Assembly: GCF_009712475.1 (NCBI RefSeq)
Contig: NZ_VCJO01000018.1
Coordinates: forward strand, 1 to 64,000
Source: Micromonospora sp. CP22
GTDB taxonomy: Bacteria; Actinomycetota; Actinomycetes; Mycobacteriales; Micromonosporaceae
Direction: 5' to 3'
Length of the DNA stretch: 64,000 bases
Under the pieces are notes generated by a model. That model was not told where the DNA came from, ran no database searches, and was given only the letters and a program-made list of their open reading frames with translations. The position numbers and the translations under genes are program-made. Position 1 is the stretch's first letter. Each line of letters begins with the position of its first letter. This document shows, piece by piece, positions 25,497 to 33,360 of the stretch.

Positions 25497-26384
25497 ATGT
25501 GGGTGGTTCCGTTGGAACAGCTTCCGTTGTGGGGACCGAGCACCGACGAAGAGCCGAGGCCGAAGCCAGTCCTGGCACGACCAGCAAAACTGCGCCTCCT
25601 GATCACGGTGAAAGCGGCACCCAACCCCTCCGCGCGGTACGGGGAGACGGTCTGCGTCGGGGCACTGGGCATAGACCCACCCTGGACGGGCTGGATTCGC
25701 CTCTACCCGGTCCACTATCGAGACCTCGACGACGACGGCAAGTTCCACAAGTACGACATCATCTACGTCGACGCACTGCCAGCCAGGCAAGACCAGCGAC
25801 GCGAGAGCTGGAAGCCGATCGTGGACACCATCACCACCGAACGGCACCTCGCCAGTCGGCAGTCGCGTCGAAACCTCCTCGATCCACTCGTCGAAGACTC
25901 CATGTGCCGGCTCAACAAACAGGCCCGCGACGACCCGAGCGCACGATCGATCGCACTGATTCGCGTGGCCGACATCTCGGCTCTGCAGGTCAAGCGACAT
26001 CCCGGATGGTCGGCGGAGGATCGCAGGAAGATCACTGGCTACCTCAACCAGCTCGACCTACTGGAACCGGCGAAACGCAGCCCGCTTCAAGCACCACGCT
26101 TCACCGGCGCCTACCGCTACCGCTGCGCGGACCGTCAGTGCCGCGGTCACCAGCAGACACTCTGGGACTGGGAGTTCGTCGCCCTACAACGTCGCCTGGG
26201 CCAGCTCACCGACCCGGAGGCCGAGGAGCAGCTGAAGAACAGGTTTCTCACCCAGCTCTGCGCCGCCGACCGCGACGTCGCCTTCTACGTAGGCAACCAA
26301 GCGGCAAGACCGCAGTCCTTCAGCATCGGCGGCGTCTACGCACCGAGACGGCCCACCGCCCGGTACCGGCTGCACGTCAACTAA
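25497..26384 (+). CDS. Conserved protein of unknown function with CxxxxCxGH motif
   Basis: A 295-aa protein. The N-terminal part has LLITVKAAPNPS followed by GWIRLYPVHYRDL and FHKYDIIYVDAL. Near residue 205 are RYRCADRQCRGHQQTLWDWE, a possible metal site, and near the end DVAFYVGNQAARPQSFSIGG. This set of motifs is familiar from an uncharacterised family found sporadically in bacterial accessory regions; I know no function for it. The ATG at 25497 is the first plausible start, although its ribosome binding site is weak. Its stop overlaps the convergent DUF4326 gene by eight bases. A nucleic-acid-related role is possible but only from context. Confidence 0.65.
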   Translation: MWVVPLEQLPLWGPSTDEEPRPKPVLARPAKLRLLITVKAAPNPSARYGETVCVGALGIDPPWTGWIRLYPVHYRDLDDDGKFHKYDIIYVDALPARQDQRRESWKPIVDTITTERHLASRQSRRNLLDPLVEDSMCRLNKQARDDPSARSIALIRVADISALQVKRHPGWSAEDRRKITGYLNQLDLLEPAKRSPLQAPRFTGAYRYRCADRQCRGHQQTLWDWEFVALQRRLGQLTDPEAEEQLKNRFLTQLCAADRDVAFYVGNQAARPQSFSIGGVYAPRRPTARYRLHVN

Positions 26385-26673
26385 TGACGTCGGCCAGCAC
26401 GTCGGCATGGCACGCATCCTCGACCCGACACCAGCACGCCAACTGCTTCCCCGCGAGTTCCCGACGCGCCCGGTCAACAAGGGCCGGCTGCCCCACAAGC
26501 CACTGCCGATAGAGGCGTAACGCCTCCGCCCGATCATGCTTCCGCAGGCTAAACGGATTGGCCCAAGGAGAACGCCGCAACCCGAACCCCTGCCGCCCCA
26601 CGTACACGGCACCCGGTGGTACCACCGGGTGATAGAGATCCCCCTGCACACGAACCCGAGGCTGTCCCCCCAC
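26377..26673 (-). CDS. DUF4326 domain protein
   Basis: A protein of about 98 aa. VYVGRQGFGLRRSPWANPFS is the characteristic start of DUF4326, followed by LRLYRQWLVGQ and the KQLACWCRVEDACHADVLAD end with its conserved CWC and CHADVL. DUF4326 proteins are common in phages and mobile regions and have no established activity. The start is uncertain: GTG 26673 is used, GTG 26649 would give a shorter protein that still contains the full domain, and the frame is open to 26883. It converges on the 25497 gene with an eight-base overlap of the two stops. Confidence 0.7.
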   Translation of the reverse strand: MGGQPRVRVQGDLYHPVVPPGAVYVGRQGFGLRRSPWANPFSLRKHDRAEALRLYRQWLVGQPALVDRARRELAGKQLACWCRVEDACHADVLADVIS

Positions 26674-26899
26674 GCCGCCAGCGTAATCGGCGACGACCGG
26701 CCCCGCGTGGATGCTCAAAGGAAGCGCATCGACGCCCGGACTGGCGGATGCTCCAATGACCACGGCCCGATGCAGGCTGGCCACCTCAGAGATGACCATG
26801 AGGGCAGTCGTCCACGGAACAACCACATGTCCCAGCAACCCCGGCCCGGTCCAACGGCTCCCGAGCACCCACCGAGCGACCACCCACCACCCACGTACA

Positions 26900-26943
26900 C
26901 GAAAAAGGCCCCGGCCCGGTGTGAACCACCAGGCCAGGGCCTT
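26900..26943 (-). terminator. Rho-independent terminator of tRNA-Lys
   Basis: Read on the minus strand, AAGGCCCTGGCCTGG pairs with CCGGGCCGGGGCCTT around a GGTTCACA-type loop and is followed by a run of Ts. It begins ten bases after the tRNA-Lys 3' end. Confidence 0.75.
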
Positions 26944-26952
26944 GATCGCCTG

Positions 26953-27025
26953 TGCGCCGCCAGGGACTCGAACCCCGAACCCGCGGATTAAGAGTCCGCT
27001 GCTCTGCCAGTTGAGCTAGCGGCGC
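26953..27025 (-). tRNA. tRNA-Lys (anticodon CTT)
   Basis: The 73-nt cloverleaf has acceptor arms GCGCCGC and GCGGCGC, the D-arm TAGCTCAACTGGCAGAGCA, anticodon stem CGGAC with loop containing CTCTTAA, and T-arm GGTTCGAGTCC. CCA is not encoded. It stands at the border between the accessory region on its 3' side and core genes on its 5' side, a common attachment position, but I found no second copy of its 3' end within the window. Confidence 0.93.
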
Positions 27026-27179
27026 TCGCTGACAACGGGGAGAACCTTAGCACGCACCCTGAACCGGGTTCCAATCCGATCCCCGGGTCCTCCCTTCGGT
27101 CGAGCTTTCCGGACATCTGACGAAAACCGTTCGCAAAGGGTGGGACCGAGGTGATGCCGGACGACAGCGATACGGCACG

Positions 27180-28466
27180 ATGTCCGCCAAGTGCGCAACG
27201 ACAGGGGTGGGGATGGGCAGGTTCGCGCGGGCCGGGGCGTTGTTGGGCGCCTTCGGGCTGGTGGCGTCGCTGGCATTGTCGGGTTGCGGTGAGAAGCGGG
27301 CGGCGGCCGAGTTCGTGCCGGGCCAGCAGGCTGGCCCGACGGATGCGGGGACGTCGGACACACCGCAGGTGCCGAGCGGCCCGCCGCTGGCGGTGACTCC
27401 TGCCGACGGGGCGAAGAACCGGCCGGTCAGCGTGGAGATCGGCGCGAAGCTGCCGGACGGTGGTCAGGTGTCGCAGGTCACGCTGAAGAGCGAGGACGGC
27501 AAGTCGGTCAAGGGCAAGCTGCGTACGGATGGATCGTCCTGGGTGCCGTCGGCGCCGCTGAAGTGGTCGACCCGCTACACCGCCACCGTGTCCGCAACGA
27601 GGCCGGACGGCTCGGTCAGCGAGGGAACGAGCACGTTCACCACGATGGCCAAGCCGAATTCGATGATCACCTCGGGGTTGTACCTGTTCGACGACCGGAC
27701 GTACGGGGTGGCGATGCCGGTGGTGGCGGAGTTCCACCCGGGCATCCCGAAGAAGGACCGGGCCAAGGTGCAGAAGCGGATGTTCGTGCAGACGGATCCG
27801 CCGCAGCCGGGTGCCTGGCACTGGGTGAGCAACGGCACGCAGGCGTACTACCGCGCCCCGGAGTACTGGAAGGCCGGGACCAAGATCACCGTACGCATCG
27901 CGCTGGCCGGCATTCCGCTGAGCAACGGCCGGTACGGCAACGTCGACCGCAACGCCACTGCGAAGATCGGCTCCGCGTTCGAGATGAAGGTGACCAACTC
28001 AGACAAGCAGATGCGGGTGTACCAGGACGGACAGCTGATCAAGACGCTGCCGGTCAGCCTGGGCAAGAAGAAGACCCCGTCGTCCAGTGGCACGCTCGTG
28101 GTGATGGAGAAGAAGGAAGCCACCGTCTTCGACACGATGGACGACCCGGACCCGGCGAACCGGTACGTCACCGACATCCAGTTCGCCCAGCGTCTCACCT
28201 GGGGTGGCGAGTACATCCACGCGGCACCCTGGTCAGAGCACGTCCAAGGGCGGGAGAATGTCTCCCACGGCTGCGTGAACGTCTCGATGGCGAACGCGCG
28301 CTGGCTCTTCAAGCGTACGAAGATCGGCGATCCGATCACCATCACCGGCACCGAGCGCAAGCTGGCGGCGGGTAATGGTTGGACCGCGTGGAACCTGAGC
28401 TGGTCGGAGTTCGTCAAGGGCAGTGCGCTGCCAGTTCCGGACGGTGGCGCAGGTCCGGCTATATAA
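27180..28466 (+). CDS. Lipoprotein L,D-transpeptidase (first of a tandem pair)
   Basis: A 428-aa cell-wall crosslinking enzyme that forms 3-3 peptide bridges in peptidoglycan. The N-terminus is a lipoprotein signal ending in ALSGC near residue 36. Two Ig-like domains follow, then the YkuD catalytic domain with HAAPWSEHVQGRENVSHGC and VNVSMANARWLF, where the SHGC cysteine is the nucleophile. The C-terminal WTAWNLSWSEFVKGSALP tail is typical of mycobacterial LdtMt2-like enzymes. ATG 27180 is used; ATG 27213 with GGGGTGGGG before it is an equal alternative and gives a better signal peptide. It lies 126 bp before a close paralogue in the same direction. Confidence 0.93.
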   Translation: MSAKCATTGVGMGRFARAGALLGAFGLVASLALSGCGEKRAAAEFVPGQQAGPTDAGTSDTPQVPSGPPLAVTPADGAKNRPVSVEIGAKLPDGGQVSQVTLKSEDGKSVKGKLRTDGSSWVPSAPLKWSTRYTATVSATRPDGSVSEGTSTFTTMAKPNSMITSGLYLFDDRTYGVAMPVVAEFHPGIPKKDRAKVQKRMFVQTDPPQPGAWHWVSNGTQAYYRAPEYWKAGTKITVRIALAGIPLSNGRYGNVDRNATAKIGSAFEMKVTNSDKQMRVYQDGQLIKTLPVSLGKKKTPSSSGTLVVMEKKEATVFDTMDDPDPANRYVTDIQFAQRLTWGGEYIHAAPWSEHVQGRENVSHGCVNVSMANARWLFKRTKIGDPITITGTERKLAAGNGWTAWNLSWSEFVKGSALPVPDGGAGPAI

Positions 28467-28591
28467 CCGGACAAAGTATGTCACTATCCGGACATCCCGC
28501 TCCACGTGTTTCGGTTCACTCGCCGCAACGGGTACGTGAGTTGATGCGTCAGTGATGTGGACGGGCAGCGGACCACGACTGTGAGGACACG

Positions 28592-29896
28592 ATGCGAGTT
28601 CGGGACCAGCGCAACCGGCAGAGGGTGATCGTCGCGGGCCTGCTCGCCGTGACGTTGGCGCTGACCTCCGCCTGCACCGGCGGCGGGAAGGGTGGCGACA
28701 AGGGGCCGGGCTGGCAGGACGGCGCCGATCAGCCGGCCGCGAAGGCGTCGGTGAGCATCAGCGAGCCGGCGGCGGGCGCCAAGGACGTGCCGGCGTCGGC
28801 GGCGATCGCCTTCACCACGGAGCAGGCCGAGGACGTCACGGTCAAGCTGACCGACGCCGAGGGCGAGGAGGTCGAGGGCACCCTCGCCGACGACGGCCGC
28901 AGTTGGCTGCCGTCGAAGGCGTTGACCTACGGCACCTCGTACACCGCCACCGTCACGGCGACCGGCGACGACGGCCTTCCGGCGACCGCGACCAGCGATT
29001 TCACCGTGATGAAGAAGCCCGCCAAGCAGGTACGCATCAGCAGCTTCCTCGGTGACGACCAGACGGTCGGGGTGGCCATGCCGCTCATCGTGAAGTTCGG
29101 TCGGGCCATTCCGGAGCAGTACCGCGCCGAGCTGCAACGCCGGATGACGGTGACCTCCCAGCCGGCCCAGGAGGGCATCTGGCACTGGGTCAGCCCCACC
29201 GAGGTCCGGTACCGGCCGAAGGAGTTCTGGCAGGCCGGTAGCAAGGTGTCGTACCGGGTGCAGGCCGGCGGGCTGCCGCTCGGCGACGGGTGGTACGGCC
29301 GGGCCGACCTGACGGTGGACATCACCATCGGGCGGAAGCTGCTCATGACGGTGGACAACCGGACCAAGCGGATGACCGTGACCCGGGACGGCGAGACGAT
29401 CAAGACGATCCCGGTGAGTCTGGGCAAGAAGAGCACCCCGTCCTCCAGCGGCACCATGGTGGTGATGGAGAAGCTGCGCAAGACCGTCTTCGACACGTAC
29501 GACGAACTGGGCCCCGAGGACGGCTACCGGACGAAGATCGACTACGCGCAGCGGCTCACCTGGGGTGGCGAGTTCATCCACGCGGCGCCCTGGTCGGAGG
29601 GGCAGCAGGGCACGACCAACGTCTCGCACGGCTGCGTGAACGTCTCCATGGCCAACGGCGCCTGGCTGTTCAACAACACGAAGGTCGGCGACCCGATCAT
29701 CGTCAAGGGCACCGAGCGTAAGCTGGCCAACGGCAACGGCTGGACCGACTGGAACCTCAGCTGGGAGGAGTACGTCAAGGGCAGCGCCCTGCCGTACGAG
29801 CCGGCGGAGCCCGAGGAAGCCGACGAGCCCGAGGAAGCCGACCAGACCGACGAGATCGACCCGGACGTCTCGGCGGGCGACACCCCGATCACCTGA
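28592..29896 (+). CDS. Lipoprotein L,D-transpeptidase (second of a tandem pair)
   Basis: A 434-aa paralogue of the preceding gene. The lipoprotein signal ends in LTSAC near residue 28, then a Gly/Lys-rich linker, two Ig-like domains and the YkuD domain with HAAPWSEGQQGTTNVSHGC, VNVSMANGAWLF and the WTDWNLSWEEYVKGSALP end. Unlike the first copy it carries a C-terminal acidic tail of about 30 residues (PEEADEPEEADQTDEIDPD). The two genes clearly derive from a duplication. Both are predicted to be anchored outside the membrane and to make 3-3 crosslinks, perhaps under different conditions. A hairpin follows at 29903-29939. Confidence 0.93.
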   Translation: MRVRDQRNRQRVIVAGLLAVTLALTSACTGGGKGGDKGPGWQDGADQPAAKASVSISEPAAGAKDVPASAAIAFTTEQAEDVTVKLTDAEGEEVEGTLADDGRSWLPSKALTYGTSYTATVTATGDDGLPATATSDFTVMKKPAKQVRISSFLGDDQTVGVAMPLIVKFGRAIPEQYRAELQRRMTVTSQPAQEGIWHWVSPTEVRYRPKEFWQAGSKVSYRVQAGGLPLGDGWYGRADLTVDITIGRKLLMTVDNRTKRMTVTRDGETIKTIPVSLGKKSTPSSSGTMVVMEKLRKTVFDTYDELGPEDGYRTKIDYAQRLTWGGEFIHAAPWSEGQQGTTNVSHGCVNVSMANGAWLFNNTKVGDPIIVKGTERKLANGNGWTDWNLSWEEYVKGSALPYEPAEPEEADEPEEADQTDEIDPDVSAGDTPIT

Positions 29897-29902
29897 GCAC
29901 CC

Positions 29903-29939
29903 GCGACGGCGGTCTTCCCTGTTGGGAGGCCGCCGTCGC
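29903..29939 (+). terminator. Terminator-like hairpin after the L,D-transpeptidase genes
   Basis: GCGACGGCGG pairs with CCGCCGTCGC with an inner TCCC/GGGA extension. It begins seven bases after the stop codon at 29896 and fits the end of the transpeptidase transcript; no T run follows, which is usual in this GC range. Confidence 0.65.
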
Positions 29940-29963
29940 CTCCACTACCGGCCGGAATACGAC

Positions 29964-29991
29964 TCAGGCCCCCTCCGCGGAGGGGGCCTGA
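29964..29991. terminator. Perfect 28-bp palindrome downstream of tRNA-His
   Basis: TCAGGCCCCCTCCG is followed at once by its reverse complement. Read on the minus strand it lies just past the 3' end of tRNA-His and is most simply that gene's terminator; it may also stop transcription from the left. Confidence 0.7.
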
Positions 29992-29998
29992 TCATTGG

Positions 29999-30071
29999 GG
30001 TGACTGATGGGAATTGAACCCACGACAACCGGGACCACAACCCGGTGCTCTGCCAACTGAGCTACAGCCAC
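29999..30071 (-). tRNA. tRNA-His (anticodon GTG)
   Basis: The 73-nt cloverleaf begins GTGGCTGTAGCTCAGTTGG, has the anticodon stem-loop CCGGGTTGTGGTCCCGG with anticodon GTG, and T-arm GGGTTCAATTCCC. The base before the 5' end (30072) would supply the extra G expected for tRNA-His. CCA is not encoded as part of a clear CCA end. Confidence 0.93.
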
Positions 30072-30213
30072 CATGACGCCGCGCCCGGTCGAACGCCCGG
30101 GGCGGGTGCGCTGAAATCATACCCCCACCACGGGCGACCCCGTCCAGCGGGTTGCCGCCGGGCCGCGACGCGGCGACGTGAGCACGCCAGCACGGCCCCG
30201 GACGACCTGTCAG

Positions 30214-30804
30214 TCAGAGTTCTCCGGCGATCGCCTTGGCGCTCTCCACGTCGGGCCCGGGCAGGGGCACGAAGATGGTGCGCCGGTAGTACTCCAGCTC
30301 GCGAATGCTCTCCCGGATGTCGGCCAGGGCCCGGTGTGCCAGGCCCTTCTGCGGCTGGCCGAAGTACACGCGGGGGTACCAGCGGCGGCACAGCTCCTTG
30401 ATCGAGGAGACGTCGATCATGCGGTAGTGCAGGTGGGCGTCGAGGCGGGGCATGTCCCGGGCGATGAAGCCACGGTCGGTGGCGATCGAGTTGCCGCAGA
30501 GCGGGGCGGTACGCGGGTCCTTGACGTGGCGGGTGACGTATTCGAGCACCCGCTCCTCGGCCTCGGCGAGGGTGACCGTGGAGCGGCGTACCTCTTCTGT
30601 CAGTCCCGACTTGCCGTGCATCGTCCGCACGATCTCGGGCATCGCGTCGAGCGCGGCGTCGTCGGCGTGGATCACCACGTCGACACCGTCGCCGAGCACG
30701 TTGAGATCGGGATCGGTGACCAGTGCGGCGACCTCGATCAGCTTGTCGCCCCGAAGGTCGAGCCCGGTCATCTCACAGTCGATCCAGACGAGAAGATCAG
30801 CCAT
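30214..30804 (-). CDS. orn: Oligoribonuclease
   Basis: A 196-aa 3'-5' exoribonuclease that degrades two- to five-nucleotide RNAs, including pGpG from cyclic-di-GMP turnover. It is a DEDDh-family enzyme of standard length. Exo I is VWIDCEMTGLD (D and E), Exo II lies in GNSIATDRGFIARDMP, and Exo III has GLAHRALADIRESI with the catalytic His and final Asp. ATG 30804 gives the canonical MADLLVWIDCEMTG start. It sits beside tRNA-His with no operon partner on the same strand. It is very likely an active housekeeping gene. Confidence 0.96.
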   Translation of the reverse strand: MADLLVWIDCEMTGLDLRGDKLIEVAALVTDPDLNVLGDGVDVVIHADDAALDAMPEIVRTMHGKSGLTEEVRRSTVTLAEAEERVLEYVTRHVKDPRTAPLCGNSIATDRGFIARDMPRLDAHLHYRMIDVSSIKELCRRWYPRVYFGQPQKGLAHRALADIRESIRELEYYRRTIFVPLPGPDVESAKAIAGEL

Positions 30805-30877
30805 CGCAACAGCCTACGCGCAGCCCAAGTCTCGTGGCTGCGCGCCGCCACGGTCACCGAGCGCTAGGGTCTTCCCC

Positions 30878-32179
30878 GTGCCCGCCGAACCTGCCACACC
30901 ACCCAGCGTCGACCTGGACGATCCGGGTAGCCGTACGGCTCGTCGGGTCGTGGGAGCGGTGGCGTTGGCGGCGGTCCTTCCGGCCCTCTACCTGCCCGGG
31001 ACCATTCACAATTTCTTCGACCTGAAGATCTACATGGCCGCCATGGACTGGTGGGCGGCCGGCAACCCGCTCTACGACTACGCCCAGCCGGACCGGGTGC
31101 AAGGCGAGTTGTTCTTCACCTATCCCCCGTTCGCCGCGCTGCTGCTGTTGCCGTTCTCCTGGTTGAAGCTGGGCGCCACCGTGGCGATCTTCACCGGGCT
31201 GACGCTGCTCGGCGTGGTGGTCACCACGAAGTGGCTGCTGGACCCGGTGATCCGTCGGCACCGCCTGCCGCACCTGTTCACCCTCGTGGTGGGTGTGCTG
31301 CTGGTACTCGGCGTGGAGAGCACCCGGGAGACGATCACCTTCGGGCAGATCAACATGCTGTTGGTGGTGTTGATCCTGGCCGACCTGCTGTTCGCCGTAC
31401 CCCGGGACAGCCGTTGGGCCGGGGTGGGGATCGGGTTGGCGGCGGCGCTCAAGCTGTTCCCGGCCATCTTCGTGGTCTACCTGCTGGCCACCCGGCGGTG
31501 GCGGGCGGCGGTGGTGGCCGGGGCGACGGCGGCCGGGGCGACCCTGTTCGCCGCGGCGGTCGCGCCCGGTGACTCGTGGCGGTTCTGGACGCACGAGTTG
31601 TGGGCCACCGATCGGGTCGGCCGCACCGACTACACCGGCAACCAGTCGCTGTTCGGGCTGCTGAGCCGACTCACCGCCCCGGAGGAGCCGAGTCGGCTGC
31701 TCTGGCTGCTGCTGGTCGCGGTGGTCACCGGGTACGGCCTGTGGCGGGCGGTCCGGGCGTCGCAGGCCGGGGACGCGCTGACCGGGCTGACCCTGACCGG
31801 GCTGGTGGCGGCGTTGATCAGCCCGATCACCTGGACGCACCACATCTACTGGTTCATCCCGGCGGTGGTGATCCTGCTGGACGCGGCGTTGGGCACCGAC
31901 CCACGCACCGTCGCGGGGGCGCGCCGACGCCGCCGGCTGGTCACCCTCGCCGTCGGCGTCACGGCGATCATCGTGTACGGGGTGGTGTCCTTCTACGACT
32001 GGGGCATCAAGCCGTCGCCCACCGACAGCCCGTGGGAGTTCCTGCTCCGCAACGCGTACGTGTGGCTCTGCCTGGTGTTGCTGGTGGTCCTGCCGGTGCG
32101 GGGCCGCGTCCGAGGCACTCCGGCGGCAGCCCACAAAGTCGGACACACTTCCCGAGACTCCCATTCGACGGTAATCTAG
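30878..32179 (+). CDS. GT87-family membrane mannosyltransferase-like protein
   Basis: A 433-aa polytopic membrane protein of the GT87 (DUF2029) family, which in actinobacteria includes polyprenyl-phosphomannose-dependent alpha-mannosyltransferases of lipoglycan synthesis. It has about ten hydrophobic segments. The first extracytoplasmic loop carries FFDLKIYMAAMDWWAAGNPL with the conserved acidic DLKIY region and later YPPFAALLLLPF. ISPITWTHHIYW is a conserved membrane-interface motif. GTG 30878 gives a start just before the first membrane segment. The specific acceptor cannot be read from sequence. It is followed by a strong hairpin and converges on the next gene. Confidence 0.85.
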   Translation: MPAEPATPPSVDLDDPGSRTARRVVGAVALAAVLPALYLPGTIHNFFDLKIYMAAMDWWAAGNPLYDYAQPDRVQGELFFTYPPFAALLLLPFSWLKLGATVAIFTGLTLLGVVVTTKWLLDPVIRRHRLPHLFTLVVGVLLVLGVESTRETITFGQINMLLVVLILADLLFAVPRDSRWAGVGIGLAAALKLFPAIFVVYLLATRRWRAAVVAGATAAGATLFAAAVAPGDSWRFWTHELWATDRVGRTDYTGNQSLFGLLSRLTAPEEPSRLLWLLLVAVVTGYGLWRAVRASQAGDALTGLTLTGLVAALISPITWTHHIYWFIPAVVILLDAALGTDPRTVAGARRRRRLVTLAVGVTAIIVYGVVSFYDWGIKPSPTDSPWEFLLRNAYVWLCLVLLVVLPVRGRVRGTPAAAHKVGHTSRDSHSTVI

Positions 32180-32225
32180 CCCCAGGGTTACCAAAAACCC
32201 CACGTACACCGATACCCCCGGTGAA

Positions 32226-32262
32226 GGGCGGCCCTCCGCGTCGGCAGCGCGGAGGGCCGCCC
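32226..32262. terminator. Strong hairpin between convergent genes
   Basis: GGGCGGCCCTCCGCG and CGCGGAGGGCCGCCC form a perfect 15-bp stem with a seven-base loop, 46 bp past the GT87 gene and 46 bp past the stop of the convergent membrane-protein gene. It probably terminates both transcripts. Confidence 0.75.
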
Positions 32263-32308
32263 GCACCGTCTCCGCGCCTCAGCCCGCCGCGCTGGCAGGC
32301 GCGCCGGG

Positions 32309-33220
32309 TCAGCGGGGTGGGGTCGGAGGGCGTAGCGGGCGAGGGGCCGTGGGGGTCGGGATCTCGGCGAGGCTGGCCGGGCGGGGGCCGATCGCGGGGC
32401 GGTTCGGCGCGGCCGGTGCCGCCACCGAGACGAGTTGACGCTCGGGAACCCGGCGGGGGCCGGGTGGCGTCGGGGCGCCCAGGCCGGTGAGCGAGCTGAC
32501 CCCGAGTCGCCCCGCGAGCACCGGCACCTGGTCCGGCTCGACCACGAAGACCACCTCGCGGGGGCGGATCGGCCGCAGCAGCACCAGCGCGGCGAGGACG
32601 ACCAGCAGCGTGCCACCGGTGAGCGAGCCCCAGGTGGCCGGGGCGATCCAGCCGGCACGGAGTTCCGCGCGCAGGTCGAGGGTGACTCCGGCCGCGCCGT
32701 CGGGCCGCATCAGCACCAGGCTCAGCCGCTGCCCGGCCAACTCGTCGGGGCTCCACTCGATCACCCCGTACCCGGCGCGTACCCAGAAGGTCTGCGCGAC
32801 CGGCGCGGCCGGGACGCTCGGCGGTGTCCCGTCGGCCGGGGTGACCTGCTCCAGCCGGACCGGCAGCGGGCCCCGGGCCAGCGACACCCGCAGCACCGCC
32901 GCGTGCGGCGCGCCGGTCAGCCACTGCTGCGCCTCCTCCGCCGGGGCCAGCCCGACGAAGGCCGGTCCGTCGGGCGTCCGGGCGTCCAGCCGCAGCCGGG
33001 CCTGCCCGCCCCGGGCGAACGGCACCTCCTGTCGTACCAGGGTGTCGAGGTCACCCACCACCACCGCGTGGCCCGGTGTCTGCACCGTCTCGAAGCGGGC
33101 GGTGAACGCGCCGCCGGGGTCGGCGTGACCGGTCAGCAGACCGAGCACGGCCGCGCCGAGCAGCGCGCAGGTGCCGACGGTCAGCAGCAGCATTCCGGTC
33201 AGCGTCCACACGAAACGCAT
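32309..33220 (-). CDS. Two-TM membrane protein of unknown function
   Basis: A 303-aa protein with an N-terminal membrane segment (about 5-30, LTGMLLLTVGTCALLGAAVL) and a second near residues 193-215 (LTGGTLLVVLAALVLLRP). The intervening 160 residues should be outside the cell and look beta-rich (VVGDLDTLVRQEV, ARLRLDARTPDGPAFVGLAP). The cytoplasmic C-terminus is proline/arginine-rich and ends APRPLRPPTPPR. I do not recognise a named family. Similar proteins are common in Micromonosporaceae. It stands alone between the GT87 gene and the copper-related operon. Confidence 0.75.
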   Translation of the reverse strand: MRFVWTLTGMLLLTVGTCALLGAAVLGLLTGHADPGGAFTARFETVQTPGHAVVVGDLDTLVRQEVPFARGGQARLRLDARTPDGPAFVGLAPAEEAQQWLTGAPHAAVLRVSLARGPLPVRLEQVTPADGTPPSVPAAPVAQTFWVRAGYGVIEWSPDELAGQRLSLVLMRPDGAAGVTLDLRAELRAGWIAPATWGSLTGGTLLVVLAALVLLRPIRPREVVFVVEPDQVPVLAGRLGVSSLTGLGAPTPPGPRRVPERQLVSVAAPAAPNRPAIGPRPASLAEIPTPTAPRPLRPPTPPR

Positions 33221-33315
33221 GCGCCCTGTTCCCCTCTGTAGCCAGATACCCGGCCGACCTTACCCACGCCGACCTGCTGATCAGCGGATATCCACGGCAG
33301 CGGCCCAGAAAGCGG

Positions 33316-33347
33316 GCAGGCCCGCCGGGATCACCCGACGGGCCTGC
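33316..33347 (-). terminator. Hairpin downstream of the CopCD-YcnI operon
   Basis: GCAGGCCCG pairs with CGGGCCTGC across a 14-base partly complementary loop. It lies 14 bp past the stop of the YcnI gene on the minus strand and is the likely terminator. Confidence 0.6.
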
Positions 33348-33360
33348 GGGGCGATGACGC

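Noticed and set aside
26953..27025. Direct-repeat attachment site matching the tRNA-Lys 3' end beside the integrase
   Set aside because: I looked left of 13468, left of 10096 and in the large gaps and found no convincing copy of the tRNA end, so no att site is annotated.
30854..32266. 470-aa minus-strand open frame
   Set aside because: Antisense to the GT87 gene and dominated by Arg, His, Gln and Pro with no domain-like sequence.
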